DNA of 64,000 nucleotides. Source: Metaphire vulgaris (lineage: Eukaryota; Annelida; Clitellata; Crassiclitellata; Megascolecidae). Positions 1 to 10,517 of this stretch are shown one piece after another (the first letter of the stretch is position 1; each line of letters begins with the position of its first letter). The notes under the pieces were generated by a model. That model was not told the origin of the DNA, did not search any database, and worked only from the letters and a program-made list of their open reading frames with translations. The stretch is from the NCBI GenBank assembly GCA_018105865.1, contig CM030856.1, positions 6,079,220-6,143,219 of the forward strand, written 5' to 3'. A program made the position numbers and the translations under genes.

Positions 1-166
1 CTCCACGGGGGCGTGCCCTTATTGAGTGCCTGCCTCCCAGCAGCCCCCCCCCCCAGTTGGGACCCTATACTTAATGCTACATACATTAAACAACGAATGG
101 TTGGCCCCCATGATTAGAAGTTGCCACCCCAACGCCCCCCCACTTGCCAAATCCTAGAGCCGCCAC
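1..166 (-). mobile_element. hAT-type MITE, truncated by window edge (family A, CAGTGGCGGCTC ends)
   Basis: Reads as the reverse complement of the family found complete at 3252-3442: it ends in AAATCCTAGAGCCGCCAC and carries the internal GTTGGCCCCCATGATTAGAAG block. The left end lies outside the window. Confidence 0.75.
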
Positions 167-186
167 CTAAACCACTTACAATCACA

Positions 187-357
187 TTGGACGCGGTGAG
201 CATTTGAACGCGGTGAGCATTTGAACGCGGTGAGCATTTGAACGCGGTGAGCATTTGAACGCGGTGAGCATTTGAACGCGGTGGGCATTCACACTTCACA
301 GTGGTTTTCATACAGGCATATTTAGCCTCCTAAACGACTTAAAATCACATTAGGGCC

Positions 358-411
<54 letters not shown>

Positions 412-490
412 GTGGACGCGGTGAGCAATTAGACGCGGAGGGCATTTGGACGCGGTGAGCATTTGAACGCGGTGGGCATTCACAGTGGTT
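187..490. repeat. 17-bp minisatellite plus (ATT)n inside a SINE tail
   Basis: Six or so tandem copies of a 17-bp unit (ACGCGGTGAGCATTTGA) run from about 190 to 286. The unit recurs twice more after an (ATT)n tract at 358-410. Between them lies a block resembling the 3' part of the tRNA-like SINE seen at 14472-14587 (GTGGTTTTCATACAGGCATA...). No coding content. Confidence 0.8.
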
Positions 491-495
491 TTCAT

Positions 496-2044
496 CAGTG
501 GCGTAACCACGCCCGGGCAATTACGGGCAATGCCCGGGTTACTTTGCTTTCTGCCCGGGTTGAAAAATTTCTGCCCGGGTTGAATTTTTTTAAAATTATG
601 CCTTTAGTATTTGGATAAACTTGCTTTTGCACTGCCATGTACGTTAATGTTATTGCAATACTATTCTAATAGTCTAAAACTAGTGTCTGGAAAACGTGTT
701 TCACAGGTGACAGGTAGCTAGAAGTGCAGTAATTACTATTGTTTGGCATGTATATGTATCTACGCGATATATCGAATTTCAGTTATGGCGGTAATCGCCT
801 GTCCCTATGGACCATTCAATCCATGGACAACTATTAGTCGATGTTCAATCCCTCTGCATCTTCCTCTACCGAAGTGGACGCTAGGTACAGTGTAAGGTGA
901 TAATTGTTGCTCTGGCCGTGGCTGACTGATACCAGGATAGCAGGCAGATGAAGTGGCTTTGACCTCTGCGCTCCAAAAGACCCTCGTCGGGTCGGGTCGA
1001 CCCAGTTTAGAAACAAATCGCAGCTGCTTTGAGATTTGACCTTTTTCACCGAGAGGTCGGAGAGGGTACTCCGATTTCCATGTGTATTTGGTCGGAAACG
1101 GTAAGGTCAGCACTGTGCAACAAGGTACATTGACATTAAGAGAGCATTCCTAAAGTCCTTTGTATAATATTAGAGCAGGTGGGTTTGCTTTAAGAGTTGA
1201 CTCTTATTACAAGTTCCGAAGTTCGCGCCAAGAGTAAATTTATTCTTTTACTCACAATTTCGCGTATAGTCAGATTCTTGAAAGGCATATTTTCACGGAT
1301 ACAGCGCCTGGATTGCAAAAGTTGTCTGCGTTTGGATTTCTCAAGAATTCTATAAAGAGCTGAACATAACTGACTCATGCTCAGTAACATCAGATGAAGT
1401 ATGCCAAACTATTTCTTCGTCGATTACAGCTAGTCATAATTTGCCAGACAGTTAAAATATCGGCGTCGTTGCGAACTCTAGAAATGACCAGAATAAACAG
1501 TCTCAGCCTCTGAATAAGATCCCAGAGGACATTTCCAGAGAACTAGGTAGCCCAGTGTAGCTTAAATATTATTGCACACATATCCTTGGAAATATTTTGG
1601 AGCAAAGAAATTGGTCACGTCGTTTCCAAAGTTACTATATTGCAGAATCTTCATGGTTGGCTACTGTTGTCCAGCAGGATGCTGCGTATTAAGCTTCTGT
1701 TGTCGTTACCAGAGCAAGGAAAGCGCACCATTTGGTGTACCTGATTGGCAGCACGCAACGGATCAAAGGTAGGGGCCTATGGATTCACTCTTTGAAATTC
1801 ATCTGTTGAGCACTTGCGTTGCCTCGTGGAATGGGATCAGTTTAAAATCCTCATGTTAATTTTTTAATATTTTTGTTGAGTGACTGTCCACAAATTACGT
1901 AAACAAAAGAGGAAGGAGTTTGAAAAGTGTGACAACTGTTGATAAGGGGGAGGGGTTAAAATTCGCCCAAAAATTGCTTGCGTAATTTATGGACAGCCCG
2001 TGGTCAGCTGCCCGGGTTACATTTTGACTCTGGTTACGCCACTG
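496..2044. mobile_element. Long non-autonomous hAT-type element, 1.55 kb
   Basis: The left end is CAGTGGCGTAACCACGCCCGGG and the right end is its imperfect inverted repeat, CCCGGGTTAC...GGTTACGCCACTG. The element is bracketed by a perfect 8-bp TSD, GTTTTCAT (488-495 and 2045-2052). The 8-bp duplication and CAG...CTG ends fit the hAT superfamily. No transposase is visible; the internal reading frames are short and unlike proteins. It interrupts a SINE tail that resumes at 2053. Confidence 0.85.
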
Positions 2045-2078
2045 GTTTTCATACAGGCATATTTTAGCCTCCTAAACC

Positions 2079-2268
2079 CATTAGCGTCGCCACGGGGGAG
2101 GGGGCAAATGGGGGCAACTGCCCACCCCCCAAACCTGCCCCAGACCACCTACCAGATTCGCGCAAATCCGGTGAGAATTTTTTCTGTGGAGGGGGGTGAG
2201 GGGTGGGTAAGGAATGTAACACGCTAGCCCCTTTTGCCCCCAACCAAAAATTCCTGGCGACGCCACTG
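2079..2268 (-). mobile_element. hAT-type MITE (family B, CAGTGGCGTCGCCAGG end)
   Basis: Same family as 2764-2957 in reverse orientation, ending CCTGGCGACGCCACTG. No clear TSD at this copy. Confidence 0.7.
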
Positions 2269-2763
2269 GGTGTAGCCAGGGTTCAGGAATAAGGGGTATA
2301 GGGGTATACCGTATACATCGACATTTTCGGGAGGAAATAAGTCTCCGATTGGCAAAAAAGGTCGTCGTCAACCAATTGTTCTTCACACACTCGCGAACCC
2401 TCTTCGATCATTCTACCTATATCCCTCCCCAGAAATTGTCTCATCGGTTTTGCGCAAATCCCACGACCGCTCCCAGCCTGAGTAGGGAGCCCGACCCACG
2501 CGGCCACGCCAACGCTTAATTTGTATAGGGACGATTTAGGCTATATATTTATCCTTTGTTTGCTGTTGGTGCGATTGATATCAAAGCATGCATTAAAATG
2601 TTATGTTCTCTTTCGGGTGTTTCAGGGTTGTCTCTTTAAAGTCTAAACGCTTTTTGCCTCGGGCGCTGGCAGCCCACTCTACCCAACTGGACCACGCGGC
2701 TTTTTACGGCGTGAAACTCCGACTCTTTCATCGTTCATGCACTGCTTATATGTTACGACCGAT

Positions 2764-2957
2764 CAGTGGCGTCGCCAGGAATTTTTTTTGGGGGGGGCAA
2801 AAGGGGGCTGGCGTGTCAGATTCCTTACCCACACACAATCCCCTCCACAAAAAAACTTTCTCACCGGATTTGCGCGAATCTGGTGGATGACCTGGGGCTG
2901 GTTGGAACTGGGGGAGGCAGTTGCCCCATTTGCCCCCCCCCCGTGGTTACGCTAATG
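2764..2957 (+). mobile_element. hAT-type MITE (family B)
   Basis: Starts CAGTGGCGTCGCCAGGAATT and is bracketed by a perfect 8-bp TSD, CGACCGAT (2756-2763 and 2958-2965). 194 bp, G/C-tract rich, no coding. Confidence 0.85.
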
Positions 2958-3251
2958 CGACCGATCCGTTGAAGTGAACTCCCCCCCTTCCACTCCCCGT
3001 TACAGGCGATGCATACAGAAGTTCAAGCGGATTTGATTTCAACGAAAGACTGTGAACATTTATATGACGCATGTAGACGCATTTAAACGAATATTCGTCG
3101 TGTATAGCTCCGGGAAGGCCCGGCAGACGATGCTTCGACCAGGGTAGCAAACACGGCTTTGTCCCTAGTGTCCTGACTCCTGACACGGGTGTTTTTGTGA
3201 AATTTTTGGGAAGGTCGTAGATCGTGTCCCTATGGGCGTGGGCATACAGTG

Positions 3252-3442
3252 CAGTGGCGGCTCTAGGATTTGGCAAGTGGGGGCCGTTGGGGGAGCAACT
3301 TCTAATCAGGGGCCAACCATTTGTTGTTTAATGTATGTAGCATTAAGTATAGGTCCCAACTGGGGGGGGCCACTGGTGGGGCCAGGCTATCAATAGGGGG
3401 CACGGGCCCCCCTGGCCCCCCCCCCCGGTGGAGCCGCCACTG
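3252..3442 (+). mobile_element. hAT-type MITE (family A), intact
   Basis: 191 bp with inverted ends CAGTGGCGGCTC / GAGCCGCCACTG and a perfect 8-bp TSD, ATACAGTG (3244-3251 and 3443-3450). Reference copy for the family. Confidence 0.92.
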
Positions 3443-3605
3443 ATACAGTGTAGGTGTTTTTGACTATAGATTAACAAAAACCGTAGTTTATTTTATTGTC
3501 AAAAGTCAAACATGGGCATCACTACTCTAAAGTAATGTTAAGTCAAAAAAGCAAAAAATGTCATCATCTGAGAAAAAATTAGGACACGACCGCTTTAATT
3601 ACTGA

Positions 3606-3807
3606 CAGGGGCGTATCGACGGGGGGTATATCGGTATATATATATACCCCATCCCACCCCAACAAAAAAATCAGTGTACCTTAACGTTTTTTATGTGATT
3701 TATATGTGGCTATGTGTGGTTATATGTAGTTTATATGGTTTATAGTTAAGGTTTATACCTCCCAAACATTTATACCCTCCCAAATCAAATTCCTGGCTAC
3801 GCCCCTG
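3606..3807 (+). mobile_element. hAT-type MITE (family C, CAGGGGCGTA ends)
   Basis: Ends CAGGGGCGTA...TACGCCCCTG with an 8-bp TSD matching 7/8 (ATTACTGA / TTTACTGA). The inside holds GGTATATCGGTATATATAT and repeats of GGTTTATATG. Confidence 0.85.
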
Positions 3808-4149
3808 TTTACTGACCAGGTCAAAACTAGGACACGACCGTTTTTTGGCCAGGTTTGCGCCCGTGGATTTGACGACATCAGAGAGTGGACGGGACTAAAT
3901 CTTGGAGAAGCGATTCACGCAGCGGCACAAGACCGGGAAAATCGGATAAAAATCGCTCGACAATTAAGCTGCATGGTTTCGACGGTTCCCGATAGGACGT
4001 TGAGCAGCTGCTGATGATGACGACGATGATGATAGCTTCATCAGATGCTTACTTACTTATAAGCTTATAATTTATAAATATAATTCCAAATAGATGACTT
4101 TGTTGCTATACAATGGTAGCAAAAATAAAAGCTAATTCTAAACAGAAAC

Positions 4150-4216
4150 TGCAACAGCAACTATAGGCTACCACCACCAGTGTCCACCACCACCAGTGTC
4201 CACCACCACCACCACC

Positions 4217-4304
<88 letters not shown>

Positions 4305-4373
4305 GCTACTACTAACACTCGGCTTATTACTACTGCTACTACTACTGCTACTGCTACAACAACAACAACAACA

Positions 4374-4408
<35 letters not shown>
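4150..4408. repeat. Triplet microsatellites (ACC)n/(TAC)n/(AAC)n
   Basis: Uninterrupted triplet tracts. The poly-Ser/Gly/Val reading frames across them are artefacts of the repeat. Confidence 0.95.
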
Positions 4409-4985
<577 letters not shown>

Positions 4986-5202
4986 TCCAAGACCACCCAA
5001 TACGAAAATTTAGTAATTAAAAATCAATAAGAAGAGCTTTCATATGCTGGAATTGTTTTTTTGCTATTTTAAACACTTTTTTCGCGTCCATCTTTGCAGA
5101 ATTTAACGACCGACGGTTGTACTGTATTTCAACGAATACAATCGGGTCTTTTCTTCTGGAGGAATACACAGAAATCTCTTGTTCAGTTCCTACGCTAAGA
5201 CA

Positions 5203-5326
5203 ATGGAGCGCTTTGCGAACGAAAGAATAAAAGCCGAGAGAATGTCTTCGGCGGCTGTAGACTCAGCAAACCGACAGAAAGTCGGAAAGGGTCGTCTTGA
5301 AATTTTTCCTGTTTGCCATAGTCTCG
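5203..5326 (+). CDS. Candidate first or alternative coding exon, unknown protein
   Basis: An open stretch from an ATG encodes about 41 residues (MERFANERIKAERMSSAAVD...), charged at the start and ending FPVCHSLG. It stops at a textbook 5' splice site, CTCG|GTAAGT, in phase 1. Phase 1 is also the entry phase of the secreted-protein exon at 11092, so this could be an alternative first exon of that gene without a signal peptide, or the first exon of a different gene. The frame stays open upstream to 5179, so it could also be internal. No family recognised. Transcript data would decide. Confidence 0.35.
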
Positions 5327-5390
5327 GTAAGTTCTTTTCAATATGTCATCTTAGCTACAGTAGGCTACATGTCAAATTGTCTTCCTTGTC

Positions 5391-5566
5391 CAGGGGCGTA
5401 GCCAGGAATTTGATTTGGAGAGGAGGTATAATGTGATTGGGGAATTAATCTTTAAAAACTTTTAAAATCTTAAAAAACACATTAAAAACTTTAAGGTAGA
5501 CTGATTTTTGGAGGAGGTATAATATTATATACCGATATACCCCCGTCATTAGTCATTACGCCCCTG
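5391..5566 (-). mobile_element. hAT-type MITE (family C)
   Basis: CAGGGGCGTAGCCAGG...CATTACGCCCCTG, reverse orientation to 3606-3807, with TSD TCCTTGTC / TCTTTGTC (7/8). Confidence 0.85.
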
Positions 5567-5639
5567 TCTTTGTCCTGAACAATTTTGCGCGTTAAGTAGG
5601 CCTATAGTTAAATGAAAACATCACAGACTGTGACCTGCC

Positions 5640-6030
5640 GTGCCATTCAGCGTGATTTTAGATTTGTGCTAAGCTTTTTCGCAACATCGTCTAAGCCTTC
5701 TAAGGGCAGGGTTAACACTCCCTCCCCGTCTATGTAGGTCCAGTCTCTGAAAATTAAATATTGTTAATTTGTTATACACCTTTGGAGTCTGCGTTCAACA
5801 TTTTTCAAAAGGATATTTTTCATTAATAGTAACTTGATATATTCTGGATTATATCAGTGTAATTTTGTTTGGCTGAATTTATTAATTTGCTGTATAATTA
5901 TTTAATGCTAATAGTCAGCCTCCCGTAACCTTTCAAACTAATGTAATAGTTACTGTAGACTATTGCTTTGACTAGACTCTAGACTAAAAGTAAAGGCTCG
6001 CCCATACTCGAGCTCCAACGTCCCCCAAAC
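5640..6030. other. AT-rich spacer, nothing recognised
   Basis: No open reading frame, repeat array or transposon end that I can support. It lies within the presumed 5' flank of the gene starting at 6809. Confidence 0.5.
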
Positions 6031-6335
6031 CACAATCCCGCCCCCCATCCCAGCACTGACAAAAAAATGTTGCACTGGACTGTGTCTCTTCTCATCTAGC
6101 CAGTGGCGGCTCTAGGATTTGGCAAGTGGGGGGGGGCGTTGGGGGGGGGCAACTTCTAATCATGGGGGCCAACCATTTGTTGTTTAATGTATGTAGCATT
6201 AAGTATAGGGTCCCAACTGGGGGCACTGGGGGTCAGACTCTCAAATGGGGCACATGGGCCCTCCCCCGGTGGAGCCGCCACTGCATCCAGCTAAGTCAAT
6301 CCCCTCCACAAAGGTCTGGAGTTTGGATAATTAAC
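6030..6335. mobile_element. Nested hAT-type MITEs: family A (6101-6283) inside family E
   Basis: The family A copy (CAGTGGCGGCTC...GAGCCGCCACTG) has TSD CATCTAGC / CATCCAGC (7/8). It splits a copy of the family seen intact at 34648-34785: CACTGGACTGTGTCTCTTCT to its left, and AAGTCAATCCCC...GGTCTGGAGTTTGGATAA to its right. Confidence 0.75.
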
Positions 6336-6417
6336 ACTGGGCCCGTAATAGTCAGAGGTTCTTATCTGACGCCGCGGCAAGAACTTAGGCCTATTCATTA
6401 CGATCGAATGCTTTGAC

Positions 6418-6732
6418 CAGCGGCGGTTCCACTTGGGGGGAATGAGTGGGGATGCATCCACCCGCACCGGACTTTCGGAGTTATTTTTTTCCTTGTGAAA
6501 ACCTATTTTTGGGTAAAAGTATAGTAAAGCTATCTGGGGATGACCTTTTTTTGTTTGTCACCCTATTTTTCGGTAAAAATATAGTAAAATATTATTAGGG
6601 ATAAAATTCCCTTTTTTCAGCCTTCTCGGTAAAGTTTATTGATTTTTTATTTCTATTTCACCCCCTCCGCCAACTTTCTATAAATTCATTCAACCCCCCC
6701 CCCACTAAGAAATCTTGGAACCGCCTGCACTG
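6418..6732. mobile_element. hAT-type MITE, 315 bp
   Basis: Ends CAGCGGCGGTTCCA...TGGAACCGCCTGCACTG with TSD GCTTTGAC / GCGTTGAC (7/8). Confidence 0.75.
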
Positions 6733-6808
6733 GCGTTGACGATTACGTTGTAGAGAATTCCGAGTAGCCGTATACAAGCTGTTCGTGCGAAGGTTTCAAC
6801 CGTTGAAA

Positions 6809-9800
6809 ATGAGACTAGGAACCCTTCGTTTCGTCTGCCTGGTATCGGTCTTCGTCGTCTTCGTCGTCATTTCTGCTGCGAATGAGGCCAGAAACATAGA
6901 CATCGACAGGAGAGAACTTCTTTACGGTCGGTTTAGATAGGAAAATATTTAGATCATGATAATCATGAATTTTGATTGGATCAGAGATGGTCTTGGGCTC
7001 GGTTAACCCATGGGTTGGATTGGGTTAGGTCAGACTTTACCATATATTTACGGTGGGTTGGGTTTGGTTGGGTCGGAGATTTGATGGGTTGGGAGAAGGC
7101 CAGCGTGGTCTTGTTGAGGCTGCCAGATGCATAAATCGGCAAATTCGGTCAGTGATTGGATTGTTTGCCTGTCGGTTTTATTCGGGTTTCTAACCCCACA
7201 ATAATTGTTTCTCGCAACTAGGGTCCTTATCGGAAACAAAACGCGATATTTTGTTCGAGATTAAGCGTAATCAACCGCATTTTGTCTCAATTATCCGACT
7301 GGCGAATGGAAAATTCTAGGGGTAAAGAATTTTAGGCCAGGGCAGTGGCGGCTCCACATGGGGACCCATACTCAATATTGTATGTCTCTCTCCCAGTGGC
7401 CCCTGTTGGGACCCTATACTTACTGTTACATATCTATCAACAAAAAAGTTAGCCCCATGCTAAGAAGTGTCCACCCCAACCCCCCAACCCCACTTGCCAA
7501 ATCCTGGAGCCGCCACTGAGTGAGGGTGATGCTTTTGGGTATATATGGGATGGCTGGCGTCAAGGGTTGAAGTCGAATGATGAGGTGAGAGTGCCGAATG
7601 AGGGAGGGTTCGAGTATGTGGGAGGATTGTAGAGTGAAATCTGCGATGGGCAGTGGTAAGATTTGTTGGATTAGTATCATTAGTTATATGCGCTGATGTA
7701 TTGATTACAATATGTATTGGACACTCTGCATCCATGCTTAGGCCTAACTACAATAGTTGTCTTAAATCAGATTGGTCTAACATCGTTTCTGATCGTTGCC
7801 AATTATGCCTAATCGGACAGAATCAGGGATATTTTTACACCCCTTAACGCCCCCAACACCCCCAATTTGAGGTCGACAACCCCAAATTTGGTAATGTGAC
7901 AATGGTATGCATACAAAATGCATACTAATTAGCTCCGAACACCCCCCCAATTTGAGGTCGACACCCCCTAAATTCACAACCGTAGAAATATCCCTGGACA
8001 GAATATTACACGAAATCAACGTTCTTCAGGGTGTGGGCCTAATTCGCTTAGTCTGGCATTATTCCTTTTATCTGAATTATTTTGAATTTTAATGCCCAGC
8101 TTGTGTCTTTTTGTTATATATATATATTAGGGTGTGACAAAAAGTACAAAATTTTAGAGTTCACATCCCATACAAACGGAAATCGATGATCCATATTAAA
8201 GTAAATAAGCTATCGAAAACAGTTATTTCATATGAATCACCCATTTCTAGCAACTTTGTTAAGAATGCAAGTCAATTTTGCCAAATTTATGCATTGCATT
8301 GCCATTTTCCGACCCAGTCTGACATTAACAGTATTAGCAAGTTACACCATTGCACCATTACACCATGGTGTAATATAGCAGGGAAATATATATAATATAG
8401 GGAAATTAGCAGGGGTAGGAAGTTGACAGGGGCAAGAAATTAGCAGAACACTGGCCCCGTATCATGTGACTTGCACCAGTCGCCTGGCTGAGGGCCTTGG
8501 TAACGGAGATCAGCGCCGCCCTATGAGCCCTGAAGTTAGCCATGAGTGATCGGGAAGGATTTTACTTATACTTTTGCACCATTCTAACTTATATGCTATG
8601 AGCCAAGCAGCATATCATCTTCTAAATTGAACAAAACTGACCGAATAAGAACAAAATCATACTTATGCTACAGTGCTGCAGTTTTACTATTAGTGCAGTA
8701 AATGTGATTTGCTTTCTATAGTTGGCAACTCTGATCTTGATTTCTTCATTTGAATTATAACTCCAAGGCGTGAATCATGTCCCAAAAACTTTATGGAAGG
8801 CTACAGAAACATCCTTGATATGTCTTTCCACATCTTGTGCATGACATGGATAATATGGCATACTTATTTCTGCATGATTTTCAATGGATCCTGAAGTGAT
8901 GTCATGCACGAGTGGAGGGATGTCAAATTTCACCCGTTCCCAATCAATGTTGATGTAGGAGTCTGAAGTGAAGCTGATTGTAATATTGTTCTTGTCAAAA
9001 CAACGAATTCTACCACTGCGTTGATGATTACTCCGAACTAGTGAAATTTTGCATAACCACATTTTCTTATATTTTCGTCCTCATCACCGACAGCAGCTAG
9101 ATACTGATGTTTATTCTGTGGACCACTGCTAGAACAGCACTGATTGTCACTATCCTCCTCTTCTGTCTCCCCATCGTTGCCCGTGTAACTGACATCACTG
9201 CAAAGCTCATTTAGACTGTTTTCTGAATTGTAATTAATTTCAAACTCTTCTAAAGCAGCACTACTTTCTCCCATTTCTCTTTTTGTTTTGCCTTCAACCT
9301 TTGTTAATTTTCATTTTCTGTCTTCTAGTTATTGCAGCCTACTTGATGTAACTGGATAAATTTTTCAATATCCAGTTTTCAGGTAGTTTTTTCTGCAGAT
9401 CATTCCATTTCTCAAATAGCCTTTTCACTTTTTTCACTATGCTGACAAATGCAATAGTAGGTATGCTGGCCTTATTATATATCTCAATCACTTCAGATGC
9501 AAAAGTTTTTACAACATCAACAGTCTTATGTCTCTCTTTTTGCTGTTAAAAATAACACGCTCTTAGAACATCTTCACACGTTGGCAGCACATTTTGGAGG
9601 ATTTTGGCTAATTCCTTTGGAAACCCAAATACTGAATGTCAACTTTTACTTCGTGTTCTAGAGCAGTGGTTCTCAATCCTCTTTGCCTCATGGACCTCTT
9701 TTGAAGTTCAAAATATCTCGCGGACCACCTGCTAAATTGAGCAGTCATCTGCTCCAAAGAGGCGGTGATGACCTTTTGTTATTTTTGCTTGTCATGCTTT

Positions 9801-10471
9801 TTCACGTAGAAAATGCACAGAATACACACGAAATGTGCCGATAACCTTTTGTGCTGATGACCTTGTTTTGATCGTCTCACTTTTCAGATTTTTCACATGG
9901 AAAATTAATATGTCTAATTTTTATTTACGTTTTTTCAGACTTCGCCGTGGACCACTAGACCCCGTCTTGCGGACCACTTGTGGTCCGCGCACGGAACAAG
10001 GGTCAAGAACCACTGTTCTAAAGCTTGCCATAATTTAACTACAATTCACCTCTAAACCCACTTAATGATCATCATTAGAAATCATAAATACAATGGTTGC
10101 TATGGGCATGAGAAGAAAGCAGAACCCACTAGCGTGCCAAGAAGTGGATCACTTTATGAAGGATATTGTAGAAAAGCCTGTATTATTTTAATAGCAAACA
10201 CCCAAGTTTACCAAATTTAATCAAAAACTATCAATAGATTCAACAAAACAGTTTATAATATCCCAGCAACTATGTTAATGCAGTTATTGTTAAGAAGCCA
10301 TTGCTTTGCAATGAAATATGCAATATACATATTATTCATAAATCAGTTTTTTCAAAGTTGGGACCCCTAGACATAAAAATAATATATTGAAATAGGGGTT
10401 TTTCTTGATCAGTAGATCAAAGAGCATCTTTTTAGTACTGAATGGATATAGTTTGTACTTTTTGTCACACC

Positions 10472-10517
<46 letters not shown>

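Larger units (their letters stand above)
8130..10472. mobile_element. TA-flanked DNA transposon with 20-bp terminal inverted repeats
   Basis: Ends are GGGTGTGACAAAAAGTAC and its exact inverse GTACTTTTTGTCACACCC. Each is flanked by TA at the outer side, within longer TA repeats at both ends. It is 2.3 kb and contains broken reading frames on the - strand (8775-9274). A family E-type hAT MITE is nested at 9664-10015. Superfamily uncertain; TA duplication suggests a Tc1/mariner-like or related DDE element. Confidence 0.7.

Noticed and set aside
187..290. 17-bp direct repeats as a CRISPR-like array
   Set aside because: No unique spacers, too short, and in animal DNA; a plain minisatellite.
805..1390. 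- strand frames of 66-102 codons
   Set aside because: They lie inside the non-autonomous hAT element 496-2044, with no transposase motifs or splice support.
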